Source of the DNA: Nocardia paucivorans NBRC 100373 | GTDB lineage: Bacteria; Actinomycetota; Actinomycetes; Mycobacteriales; Mycobacteriaceae | Assembly (NCBI RefSeq): GCF_000308675.1 | Contig: NZ_BAGE01000053.1 | Location: 186,001 to 250,000 of the forward strand | DNA: 64,000 bases | Reading direction: 5' to 3' | Program-made: the position numbers and the translations under genes | Notes under the pieces: generated by a model | What the model was told of the DNA's origin: nothing | What the model saw: the letters and a program-made list of their open reading frames with translations, nothing else | The model's database searches: none | In this document: one piece after another, positions 56,770-64,000 of the stretch | Layout: each line of letters starts with the position of its first letter | Numbering within the stretch: the first letter of the stretch is position 1

Positions 56770-57858
56770 GTGCGTGATTACGAAAAACTCGTCGACAAGG
56801 TGCGCGGCACGATATTGGGTGGCGCGGTGGGAGACGCCCTCGGGTGGCCGATCGAATTCCTGAGTCTGCGGCAGATCCGGGCACATCACGGTAATGGCGG
56901 GGTGACCGGGTTCCTGCCCGGTCCGGCACCGGGCGGACCACAGCAGATCACCGACGACACCCAGATGACGCTGTTCACCGCCGAGGGGCTGCTGCGTTGT
57001 CCGCCCGGGATCGATCCGGTGCCGGTGCTGCGACGGGCATATCTGCGCTGGCTGACCACCCAACGCGAGCCCGGCCCCGGCCCGCGACCGGACGGCCTGC
57101 TGGCCGGAATGCAGTTCCTGTATGCGGTACGGGCACCGGGAAACGCCTGTATGAACGGCCTGGTCCGCCAATCCGAACGGTACCTCGAACCGTTGCCGTT
57201 CGGCACACCCGGACCGGTCAACCCGCAGTCCAAAGGATGCGGCACGGTGATGCGATCGGCGCCGTTCGGCCTGATCGGCCTCGGACCCGAGCAGACGTTC
57301 ACCCTTGCCGCCCGGTGCGGACAACTGACCCATGGTCATCCCACCGGCTACCTCGCCGCGGGTGCCTTCGCAGCGCTGGTCGACCGGCTCATCGAGGGAG
57401 TCGACCTATCGAGCGCGATCCGCGATACCGTCACCCGGCTCGGCACGGTTCCCGGCGGGGAAGAGACCGTCGCGGCGATCGAACGCACCCTGGCCGTCGC
57501 CGATTCCGGGCCCGCCACCGCGGAGGGCGTGGAACAGGTGGGCCAGGGATGGACCGCCGAGGAATGCCTGGCCGTGGCCGTGTACTGCGCGCTGCACGCG
57601 GAGCGGACCGGCGATATCCGGAGCGCTCTGCTGCTTGCGGTGAATCATTCCGGTGATTCCGATTCCACCGGTGCGGTGGCGGGCAACCTGCTCGGCGCGG
57701 CCCACGGGTTGTCGTCCCTACCGTTGGAATGGGTCGGCGCGGTGGAAGGTCGGGACGTCCTGGTAGAGGTCGCCGACGATCTCGTCCGGGCCTTCCACTA
57801 CAGGGAGCGACCCTGGCCCGACGACCGCTATCCGCTGGAAGCCGTGGACACACCCTGA
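56770..57858 (+). CDS. ADP-ribosylglycohydrolase (DraG family)
   Basis: A 362-residue all-helical hydrolase with the dinuclear magnesium signatures: GTILGGAVGDALGWPIEF at the start, TDDTQMTLF (T61, D62, D63), and near the C terminus NHSGDSDSTGAVAGNLLGA, which supplies the remaining Asp/Thr metal ligands. GCGTVMRSAPFGLIGLGPEQ and HGHPTGYLAAGAFAAL are family-specific. Members remove ADP-ribose from proteins (for example arginine-linked) or hydrolyse related nucleotides. No ADP-ribosyltransferase gene is visible nearby. The start is GTG 56770. Confidence 0.92.
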   Translation: MRDYEKLVDKVRGTILGGAVGDALGWPIEFLSLRQIRAHHGNGGVTGFLPGPAPGGPQQITDDTQMTLFTAEGLLRCPPGIDPVPVLRRAYLRWLTTQREPGPGPRPDGLLAGMQFLYAVRAPGNACMNGLVRQSERYLEPLPFGTPGPVNPQSKGCGTVMRSAPFGLIGLGPEQTFTLAARCGQLTHGHPTGYLAAGAFAALVDRLIEGVDLSSAIRDTVTRLGTVPGGEETVAAIERTLAVADSGPATAEGVEQVGQGWTAEECLAVAVYCALHAERTGDIRSALLLAVNHSGDSDSTGAVAGNLLGAAHGLSSLPLEWVGAVEGRDVLVEVADDLVRAFHYRERPWPDDRYPLEAVDTP

Positions 57859-57989
57859 TCACCTGACCAGCACTTTCACCGAGACTTCCGCGAAAGATGG
57901 TCGGGATTCGGCGCGCCACTATAACGTAGACCAAGCGCTTGTTCGGCGCGCAGGACCCGGTCCGCACCACCCGAGAAGGACAGGAAGAC

Positions 57990-58751
57990 ATGGAGATTCA
58001 GGGAACACGCGCGGTCGTCGTCGGAGGCGCCTCCGGAATGGGCCGCGCCACCGCGGAAAGACTCGCCACCGGCGGCGCCAAGGTGGTCATCGTCGACCGC
58101 ACCGCCGACGAGGGTGGCAAGGTCGCCGCCGGTATCGGTGGTTCCTTCTACCAGGCCGATGTCACCGACCACACCGGGGTCGAATCCGTCCTGCAGCAAG
58201 TGGTCGCCGAACTGGGCGGCCTCGATATCGCCGTCAATACGGCGGGTGGCGGTATCGCCAAGCGCACCCTCTCCAAGAGCGGTCCGCACGACCTGGAGTC
58301 GTTCACCCATATCGTGAACCTCAATCTGATCTCGACATTCAACCTCAACCGACTACAGGCCTGGCATATGAGCCAGGGTGAGCCGAATGCCGACGGCGAA
58401 CGCGGCGTCATCATCAACACCGCCTCGATCGCGGCATTCGAAGGACAGATCGGCCAGGTCGCCTATACCGCCGCCAAAGCCGGTATCGCCGGGATGGCCC
58501 TGACCATGGCCCGCGATCTCGGCTCCGTCGGGGTGCGTGTCCTCGCCATCGCACCGTCTCTCTTCGACACCGGAATCGTTGCCGGGGCACCGGAAGAGAT
58601 GATCGCCCCGCTCGTGGCCGGAAACGCCTTCCCCAAGCGGATGGGCCGTCCCGAGGAATACGCCAAACTCGCCTGCGCCATCGTCGAGAACGCCATGCTG
58701 AACGGACAGTGCCTGCGCTTGGACGCCGGTATGCGGTTCGGGCCCAAGTAG
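57990..58751 (+). CDS. SDR oxidoreductase, 3-hydroxyacyl-CoA dehydrogenase type II-like
   Basis: A 253-residue SDR: AVVVGGASGMGRATAERLA, VDRTADEG (Asp at the end of strand 2, NAD preference), IAVNTAGGGIAKRTL, IINTASIAAFEGQIGQVAYT with the catalytic Tyr in AYTAAKAGIAG, and GRPEEYAKLACAIVENAMLN near the end. The pattern fits the HSD10/type II 3-hydroxyacyl-CoA dehydrogenase subgroup used in lipid or sterol beta-oxidation. ATG 57990 has AGGAAG 3-8 nt upstream. Downstream of it is a degraded acyl-CoA thioesterase relic. Confidence 0.9.
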   Translation: MEIQGTRAVVVGGASGMGRATAERLATGGAKVVIVDRTADEGGKVAAGIGGSFYQADVTDHTGVESVLQQVVAELGGLDIAVNTAGGGIAKRTLSKSGPHDLESFTHIVNLNLISTFNLNRLQAWHMSQGEPNADGERGVIINTASIAAFEGQIGQVAYTAAKAGIAGMALTMARDLGSVGVRVLAIAPSLFDTGIVAGAPEEMIAPLVAGNAFPKRMGRPEEYAKLACAIVENAMLNGQCLRLDAGMRFGPK

Positions 58752-59096
58752 ATCCGCACCGTCGACCCCGTGCCGCGAACCCTGGTTCGCCCCGCCCCGG
58801 CCTACTCGGACAGGCGTAGCGGCACGGGGTGCGCCACATCCGCTCGGCCGGCCGGAACCGGATCCGTCGGCACAATGGGAACGGCACCCGCTGTGGGCGC
58901 GAGTCGCCGAGCGGCCGCCGCGACCACCACCGAAGGTGTCATGGCGCTCGAAGCCGCACCGCACGCGGATTCGCTCCCGGACCAATCGCCCTCGAACGTG
59001 TCGACGAGCACCGCTTCCGCAGCCGAGCGCACAGCGGCCCTCCGACCCGCACCTACGGCGGTGAGGTCGCGGGGCACAGACAGTGCCGGGGCCGGG
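58752..59096. other. Gap containing an open minus-strand frame without homology
   Basis: A 99-codon minus-strand frame (58802-59101) has an alanine/valine-rich, plausible composition, but no ribosome site, no recognised domain, and it runs antisense to the thioesterase relic's expected position. I do not call it a gene. Nothing else is seen. Confidence 0.35.
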
Positions 59097-59287
59097 CTCA
59101 CCCATTCGGTGTGGTTCCATGCGTCACTGCGGATCGACGAATGGTTCTACTACGACCAGAACAGCAGTTGGGCGAGAAGCGCCCGGTCCTCGGGCCGGGG
59201 AAGATCTTCGACCGGTCCGGTCGGCTGTGCGCGATCACGATGCAGGCGAGGTTCATCCGCCCGTATCGACCCCGGTGCTCACAGTAG
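59097..59287 (+). pseudogene. Acyl-CoA thioesterase II (TesB) C-terminal relic
   Basis: THSVWFHASLRIDEWFYYDQ followed by NSSWARSARSSGRG, then after a frame change GPGKIFDRSGRLCAITMQAR, matches the conserved C-terminal end of TesB (HS.WFHR..R.DEWL.Y...S.SA...RG...G.IF...G.LVA). The N-terminal two thirds is absent. A relic of a fatty acyl-CoA thioesterase. Confidence 0.7.
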
Positions 59288-59313
59288 TGGCGCGGTGGGC
59301 GAGCACCCGCCGG

Positions 59314-60636
59314 TCAGGTGCGCACGATGCCCGCCGCCCGCGCGGCGCGCAGCCAGTCGGGGAACTCGCCGAGCAGCCGCCGGTACAGGTCGGCGTCATC
59401 GATCCGATCTATATCGTCGACGGCGAAGAAACCGGCGTTGTCGACCACGCGTCCGTCCATCTCGTCCAATCGGCGCAGAATCCCGTAGTCGGCCTTACCA
59501 CCCATGCCCACGAACTGCCAGAAGGCCGGCAACGCCGCTGCCTTCCGCATCAGGGCGGCGATTGCGGCCTTCTTGCGGAAACCGCCGTCGGTGAAGAACA
59601 GCACCAGGGTGGGTGGGTCGCCCACACGCAATCCGGTGATGATCTCGTTCATGATGGGGATCTCGTCATTGACCCCACCGATCGCGGCGTAGTCGATACC
59701 TCCGTGGATGCCGGACAGATGCAGGTAGGTCTCGCACCACGTGTCGGTGCGTTCGACGGCGATCTCCGGAAGTTTGGCGAAGCGCATCGCGTACAGATAG
59801 GGCTCGAGGAGGCCGTCGTCGTCGAGTTGGATGGCGACCGGAATCATCCGCTGTACCACCCGACGCACCACCCCCTTCCGATACAGCTTGTGCATGCTGC
59901 CGGTTTTATCGATCACGAGCACCACACGCGCCCGAACATCGCCCGCCCCTTTGCTCATCAGGACCGTCGCGACTTCCCGTTTGCGCAGATCCAGTTTCCG
60001 GCGCTTCTCCAGGGACAACACCGCCTCCCCGGGCACGGTCCGGATCGGCGGTGTGGCCGGGGAGACCTCGGATTCGGGTCGATACGCGGGGTCCGGCGCA
60101 GAGTTCCCGGATGCGGGTTCGTCGTCGACGACCACACCGTGATCGGTGACCAGCGCGGCGAAACCCCCGGCGTATCCCTGTCCGACGGCGCGGATCTTCC
60201 ATCCGGCACCACGGCGATACAGTTCCAGCGCGATCACCACGGACTCGCTGCCGAGCCCCTCGATCCGATAGCGGTACCGGGCCCGCCCGCCGGGCTCGGT
60301 CACGGAGGCGATCGGCGGCGGGATCCGACCGAAGGTGTTCGTGGGGTCGTCCAGGGTCGTCACGATCCGTATCTGCGCGATATCGGCGGGTACGGCGGCG
60401 GTCGACACTTCCAGAGCGGCCGGTTGTCCCCCGGTTCCGGGCCGTAGCCGCACACCGGGACCGGTCGGTTGGTTGTAGAACACGAAATCGGCGTCGGAGC
60501 GGACCTTGTCGCGGTCGTCGACCAATAGCGCGCAGAGATCGGCGAGGGCTGCGACCTCCACCGAGATCACCAGGTCATCGATCTCCAGCGGACCGTTCTG
60601 TCCCTTGACCAAAGACATGGTCGCCGTCGTGCTCAT
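59314..60636 (-). CDS. TerD-VWA fusion protein (TerF-like)
   Basis: A 440-residue protein. Residues about 1-180 are a TerD-type domain (SLVKGQNGPLEIDDLVISVE, SDADFVFYNQPTGPGV, YRYRIEGLGSESVVIALELY). After a Pro-rich linker, residues about 240-435 are a von Willebrand factor A domain: ARVVLVIDKTGSMHKLYRKG (MIDAS, in the degenerate form DxTGS), TLVLFFTDGGFRKK and FWQFVGMGGKADYGIL. This corresponds to the tellurium/stress-resistance gene family, where TerD domains bind calcium and VWA domains recruit partners. No other ter gene is nearby, so it is an orphan. Role in stress response inferred. Confidence 0.88.
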   Translation of the reverse strand: MSTTATMSLVKGQNGPLEIDDLVISVEVAALADLCALLVDDRDKVRSDADFVFYNQPTGPGVRLRPGTGGQPAALEVSTAAVPADIAQIRIVTTLDDPTNTFGRIPPPIASVTEPGGRARYRYRIEGLGSESVVIALELYRRGAGWKIRAVGQGYAGGFAALVTDHGVVVDDEPASGNSAPDPAYRPESEVSPATPPIRTVPGEAVLSLEKRRKLDLRKREVATVLMSKGAGDVRARVVLVIDKTGSMHKLYRKGVVRRVVQRMIPVAIQLDDDGLLEPYLYAMRFAKLPEIAVERTDTWCETYLHLSGIHGGIDYAAIGGVNDEIPIMNEIITGLRVGDPPTLVLFFTDGGFRKKAAIAALMRKAAALPAFWQFVGMGGKADYGILRRLDEMDGRVVDNAGFFAVDDIDRIDDADLYRRLLGEFPDWLRAARAAGIVRT

Positions 60637-60704
60637 CGTATTCGTCCTTTACCGCGGGAAGGGGGCCGGATCACCGTAACCGTCGCCGGCAACGGCGATA
60701 TCCG

Positions 60705-61352
60705 CTATCCGGTATCCCTCACCCCGAGAGACCGGGAGTGTTCGAGGTAGGCGACGATCGCGTTCGTCAGCCCCCGCCGGGCCTCGTCCAGGTCGGTATA
60801 GGTGCCCAGTTGCCGCTCCGAGACGATTCCCCGCATCGCGCCCGGCAGAAACGCGGCCACCTCGCGCACCCGGGCGGGATCGACGTCGAGGTCGGCGAAG
60901 GCCTTCTGGCAGGCGGCCTCCCATGCCTCGCCCCAGGAGAGCAGTTCGGCCGCGGTGCGCGGATAGAGCCGTTCCAGTTCCGCACGATCACGAGGTAGCG
61001 CGGTGCGCAGGGTTTCGATGGCTCGGGAATCGGTCGAGGTCAGGCCCCGGTACAGGGTTTCGACAGTGGCGGCCACGCGGTCCCGTAACGGCGCTCCGGC
61101 ATCGAAGACGACCGGAAGTTCGCCGCGCCGTTCGGCGGTACGCCGCAATACCGCCGACCAGAGCCCATCGGCATCCTGAAACTGGTATTTTACCGCGCCC
61201 CAGGTGGCACCGATCTCCTTGGCGATGCGATTGGCGGAAACAGCGCCCGGTTCGCCCGAGGCCAGTGAGCGCAGAGCGGCCTCCAGCATGCTCTCGCGGG
61301 TGGCGTGGCCACGCCGATTCCCACGTCGTCCGCCGGTAGCCGCTTCGGTCAT
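60705..61352 (-). CDS. TetR-family transcriptional regulator
   Basis: A 215-residue regulator with HTH in RESMLEAALRSLASGEPGAV and SANRIAKEIGATWGAVKYQF (recognition helix ATWGAVKYQF), then a helical ligand domain ending EARRGLTNAIVAYLEHSRSL. Divergent from the degraded Rieske gene starting at 61552, which it may have regulated. A short basic N-terminal arm (GGRRGNRRGHATRE) precedes the HTH. Confidence 0.9.
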   Translation of the reverse strand: MTEAATGGRRGNRRGHATRESMLEAALRSLASGEPGAVSANRIAKEIGATWGAVKYQFQDADGLWSAVLRRTAERRGELPVVFDAGAPLRDRVAATVETLYRGLTSTDSRAIETLRTALPRDRAELERLYPRTAAELLSWGEAWEAACQKAFADLDVDPARVREVAAFLPGAMRGIVSERQLGTYTDLDEARRGLTNAIVAYLEHSRSLGVRDTG

Positions 61353-61551
61353 CTTTCGGATGGTAGCGGTGTCGGTTCGTTCTCTTGCACGGTTTGTCGG
61401 GGACGGCCCCGGTGAGGGCGCGGCCGAAGACCACGCGCGCCAATTTCACAGAACCCACTGTCGTGCTGCCGGTAAGGCATTACCACCGCGACTGCGGGCC
61501 ACCGGCCGGATCCGTATCGGCAATCCGTCGGCGGCGAGAGGACGGCAGACC

Positions 61552-62248
61552 ATGGCCAAACCACCGTTGTCCATGCAGCCCACCGGATGGTCCCAGGTCG
61601 CGTGGTCGGCCGAGGTCGGCATCGGCGGGGTTCGCCGCATGAAGTATTTCGACTGCGAGATGATCGCCTGGCGAGCGGGTTTCGGCCCGGTCGCGGTCAT
61701 GAACGCCTACCGCGAACACCTCGGCGGCGCCCATCCGGGCCACGGCGGACGGATCGAGGACGAACGCATCGTCTGCCCGTCCCACGGATGGGAGTGGAAC
61801 GCCGAGGGCCGCAATGTCCGTATCCCCTATGAGAACCGACCGAACCCGGGCCGCCGCATCCGCAGCTATTCGGTGGTGGAACGCAAGAAGGGCATCTACA
61901 TCCGGCACGACTACATCCGGCACGACTACATCCGGCACGACTACATCCGGCACGACTACATCCGGCACGACGTCCATGGCCGCGCCCCCCATTCCGAGGT
62001 GCCGGATGCGTTCACCGGACTCGCCGACGGAGCGACCGCGGTCGACTACTACCCCGCCTTCGGTCGGTCCACGCTCTACCGGGAACGCCTGGAACTGCAC
62101 TCGCAGTACGTCCTCGAGAACGGCGTGGGTTTCGACCATTTCAGGTATGTGCACAAGGTGGCGCTCGCACCGAAGTTCACGTCAGGATTTCGACGCGCCG
62201 GTGTCGTATGTGGACTTCATCATCACCTTCGCCGGCCGCTTCAGGTGA
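61552..62248 (+). pseudogene. Rieske [2Fe-2S] oxygenase pseudogene with lost ligands and an expanded repeat
   Basis: From ATG 61552, a Rieske domain is recognisable: GPVAVMNAYREHLGGAHPGH and ERIVCPSHGWEWNAEG. The first cluster cysteine, which should occupy position 54, is an arginine (YREH in place of YCPH). The catalytic region reads ENGVGFDHFRYVHK, where the iron-ligand Asp three residues before the first His appears to be replaced by Gly. Residues about 116-140 are five copies of YIRHD. The C-terminal half is lost in a frameshift around 62185, where VSYVDFIITFAGRF continues in another frame. It probably derives from a KshA-like sterol or aromatic oxygenase. Confidence 0.8.
61897..61971. 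repeat. Five perfect tandem copies of a 15-bp unit
   Basis: Five identical head-to-tail copies of TACATCCGGCACGAC, each encoding YIRHD, inside the Rieske pseudogene. One copy is what the family consensus would need, so four are extra. The repeats are in frame and identical, suggesting recent slippage expansion. Confidence 0.97.
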
Positions 62249-62909
62249 CCGGACCCAGTTCGGCCACCAACTCGCCGACCCGGTTTGCGAGCTCGTCGCG
62301 AATGGGCCGGACCGCCTCGATATCCCGGCCCCGGGGATCGGGAACGTCCCATTCGCGGTAACCGATCCCCGGCACCGCCGGGCAGTCGTCGCCATGGTCC
62401 ATGGTGACGATGACGTCGGCGACCCGTGCCATCTCCTCGGTCCACGGCATGGGAACCTCGTCGCCGATCTCGATTCCCACCTCGCGCATCGCCGTGACCA
62501 CCACCGGGTCGATATCGCCCACCGGGTCGTCACCCCCGGACCAGGCCACCGCACGGTCACCGACCATCCGGTTGAAGAATGCGAGCGCCATCGGCCCGCG
62601 TCCGGCATCGTGCTCGGACAGGAACAGCACCATCGGCCGCCCCGCTCGGGCCCTACCCTCCACCTCGGCCAAGGCGTGCAGACGTTGCCGGGCGACCCGT
62701 TCGGCCGACAACGGCGGGAGTTCGGTGATATCGGCGTGGGCACGGATACGCCCGTAGGACGAGCTCAGAAATTCCTCGACCGTCTTCCGATCGAATACGC
62801 CCGCGAATTCGCGTTCCAATCGATCCGCGGCGGATCGCAGGGCGGCCCATCGATCGAGGGCGGGTTCGCCGTGCGGGTGGACGGCATTCGGGGCGGGGTT
62901 TTCCGTCAT
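62241..62909 (-). CDS. ArsC/low-molecular-weight phosphatase-like protein lacking the catalytic cysteine
   Basis: A 222-residue protein. The N-terminal helical domain (about 20-85: DRWAALRSAADRLEREFAGV, SAERVARQRLHALAE) is a three-helix module of the type found ahead of some mycobacterial arsenate reductases. The phosphatase fold follows with VLFLSEHDAGRGPMALAFFN. The CX5R(S/T) loop should have Cys at position 98 and Ser at 105, but Ser98 and Gly105 are present, so it should be catalytically dead as a phosphatase or arsenate reductase. The acid loop is retained as VPDPRGRDIEAV (DP pair). A binding or regulatory role is possible. Overlaps the Rieske relic's 3' end convergently. Confidence 0.82.
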   Translation of the reverse strand: MTENPAPNAVHPHGEPALDRWAALRSAADRLEREFAGVFDRKTVEEFLSSSYGRIRAHADITELPPLSAERVARQRLHALAEVEGRARAGRPMVLFLSEHDAGRGPMALAFFNRMVGDRAVAWSGGDDPVGDIDPVVVTAMREVGIEIGDEVPMPWTEEMARVADVIVTMDHGDDCPAVPGIGYREWDVPDPRGRDIEAVRPIRDELANRVGELVAELGPVT

Positions 62910-63015
62910 GATCGTTCCTCTGTGTCGTGAAGGCCGAGCATCGGTCCGATCGGCGGTCGACCGAAAGCCGCGGTCGGATCGCCGTCACCGGGGGTAGTGC
63001 CCATATTCTCCGATC

Positions 63016-64000
63016 TCATGCCTCGAACAGCAGGTAGAGCCCGGTGAAGGTGAAACCGACCATGGTCAGCATCAGGGCCAGTTGGCCGGTCAACCGATGC
63101 GCCGGCGGCAGCAGGCGCAAACTGCGGTCGTGGGCCGCGGCGACGCCGAGGATATGCCCGAGCACCACCGCAAATACCTTGATCGTGCCCAGTAGCGCGG
63201 GATGGGTGGACAGCACGTAGGCGACAGCGCGGTCCCCGAGGCCCGCGATATTCCATCCCCGCTCGAGTGGGTCCGCGAACAGCAATACGGTCGCCTGCCC
63301 CTTCTCCACCAGGAAAGTGAGGTAATGGGCCACCACATACCCCGCGACGATCGGGGTGAGGCTGTGCGCCAACCGGCCCGGCAGCAATGTGCGTTCGGCC
63401 GGTGTGAGCCCACCGGTGGCACGGGCCGCGATCGTGAACACCCCGCCGACCACCACGATGAATCCGAGCAAACCGAGGGTCTCGACCACGGTCGGCAGAA
63501 AATCCGCCACGGTCTCGGTATCGGCCATCAGCGTTCGCCAGACGGGGAACATGGTGAAACTGTCGAAGGCGGTGGAGCCGAGCAGGGTCGCGGCCACCGC
63601 CACCGCCCCGCGCCGAGTCGGTGTCCCGGCGAGATTGGCCAGTGGTGAGCGCAGGACGAGTTCACCGGTGTCGCGGCGACCGAGCGGGCAGAGTCCGGCC
63701 AGCAGGGTGCTGTACACCTCGATCGGGTCGGCGTGCTCGGCCCACCGGGCGCCGAAGACGACCAGCCCGAACAGGGTCACGAGCAGATATCCCACCAGCC
63801 AGGTGGTCACCGCCGCCACCGCACCGGGGTCGGGGTACACCAGTTCGAGCCAGACGAAGGAGAACAGGCCGAACACGGCCGGCCACTGCCCCCACGAATC
63901 CGGATAACGCAGGACACCGCGATCGGGTGGACACCGCCGCATCCGGCAGATCACCCGATGCACCGCCCGCGTCGGGGACACGATCTTCCATACCGGTCCC
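63016..64000 (-). CDS. Polytopic membrane protein, 5' end outside the window
   Basis: The frame stays open to the window edge, so the N terminus is missing; a GTG at 63981 is not needed as a start. The visible 328 residues contain about eight hydrophobic helices: WPAVFGLFSFVWLELVYPD, VTTWLVGYLLVTLFGLVVFG, LLGFIVVVGGVFTIA, and LALMLTMVGFTFTGLYLLF at the C terminus. LLGSTAFDSFTMFPVWRTL and WAEHADPIEVYSTLLAGLCP are conserved-looking segments I associate with an actinobacterial membrane family of unknown function. No transporter motif is recognised. It may transcribe with the phosphatase-like gene downstream. Confidence 0.7.
   Translation of the reverse strand, partial: GPVWKIVSPTRAVHRVICRMRRCPPDRGVLRYPDSWGQWPAVFGLFSFVWLELVYPDPGAVAAVTTWLVGYLLVTLFGLVVFGARWAEHADPIEVYSTLLAGLCPLGRRDTGELVLRSPLANLAGTPTRRGAVAVAATLLGSTAFDSFTMFPVWRTLMADTETVADFLPTVVETLGLLGFIVVVGGVFTIAARATGGLTPAERTLLPGRLAHSLTPIVAGYVVAHYLTFLVEKGQATVLLFADPLERGWNIAGLGDRAVAYVLSTHPALLGTIKVFAVVLGHILGVAAAHDRSLRLLPPAHRLTGQLALMLTMVGFTFTGLYLLFEA

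Noticed and set aside
58802..59101. 99-codon minus-strand ORF with plausible composition
   Set aside because: No ribosome site, no recognised domain and antisense to where the thioesterase relic should lie.
1..64000. CRISPR arrays, insertion sequences, integrases or attachment sites
   Set aside because: No spaced repeat arrays, transposase or integrase motifs were seen; the only tandem repeats are the 15-bp and 23-bp ones described.

Overview
The window is 64 kb of GC-rich actinobacterial DNA. Frequent GTG starts, a SAM-IV type riboswitch, twin-arginine and lipoprotein exports, a FadE6-like double acyl-CoA dehydrogenase, an MpaB-family oxygenase and tightly overlapping ATGA/GTGA gene junctions point to a mycolic-acid actinomycete, most likely Nocardia or a close relative. 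That assignment is inferred from gene content; no rRNA or marker gene is present.

The left two thirds (about 1.3-45.7 kb) form an organosulfur and sulfur-scavenging island. 2.9-9.7 kb: a GntR regulator, a small dicluster ferredoxin, a sulfonate/nitrate-type ABC transporter and an AprA-like flavoprotein carrying a C-terminal HEAT-repeat domain, followed by a TauE-type exporter. 12.3-16.4 kb: a class V aminotransferase (cysteine desulfurase-like) behind a SAM-IV riboswitch, and a MetQ-MetN-MetI transporter. 16.5-19.8 kb: an ECF transporter (T, S and fused A components) preceded by an unannotated, translationally coupled 56-residue ORF. 21.6-29.5 kb: a 2-oxoglutarate oxygenase, a DszC/SfnB-like monooxygenase paired with a MetE-core-like protein, a second AprA-like flavoprotein/ferredoxin pair and a DszA-like monooxygenase. 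30.0-34.1 kb: three further FMN-dependent monooxygenases and a GNAT enzyme in one overlapping operon next to a decaying dipeptide-type ABC transporter. 35.9-43.3 kb: an MsuE-like FMN reductase, another DszA-like enzyme, a TauD-like dioxygenase, and a cysteine synthase-like enzyme with an MFS transporter. The apparent logic is import of organosulfur compounds, oxidative C-S cleavage by reduced-flavin or Fe(II) oxygenases, reduction or export of sulfite, and assimilation to Cys and Met under SAM and leader-peptide control.

The right third (45.8-64 kb) is lipid/redox and miscellaneous: two SDRs, a double acyl-CoA dehydrogenase, two amine-oxidase-type FAD enzymes with a TetR regulator facing an MpaB-family oxygenase, an ADP-ribosylglycohydrolase, a TerD-VWA fusion, a second TetR, a phosphatase-like protein without its catalytic cysteine, and a membrane protein cut by the window end.

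Decay is unusually dense. I count about ten broken or relic genes: a truncated ANL enzyme, a frameshifted PucR regulator, an SDR, dipeptide ABC permease and ATPase, and relics of a nitroreductase, an alpha/beta hydrolase (broken by a 23-bp tandem duplication), a quinone oxidoreductase, a TesB thioesterase and a Rieske oxygenase (missing ligands, with five copies of a 15-bp repeat). Small coupled upstream ORFs in front of several sulfur genes and the HEAT-fused AprA-like module are the most promising candidates for something undescribed. No tRNA, rRNA, CRISPR array, insertion sequence or phage integrase was seen.
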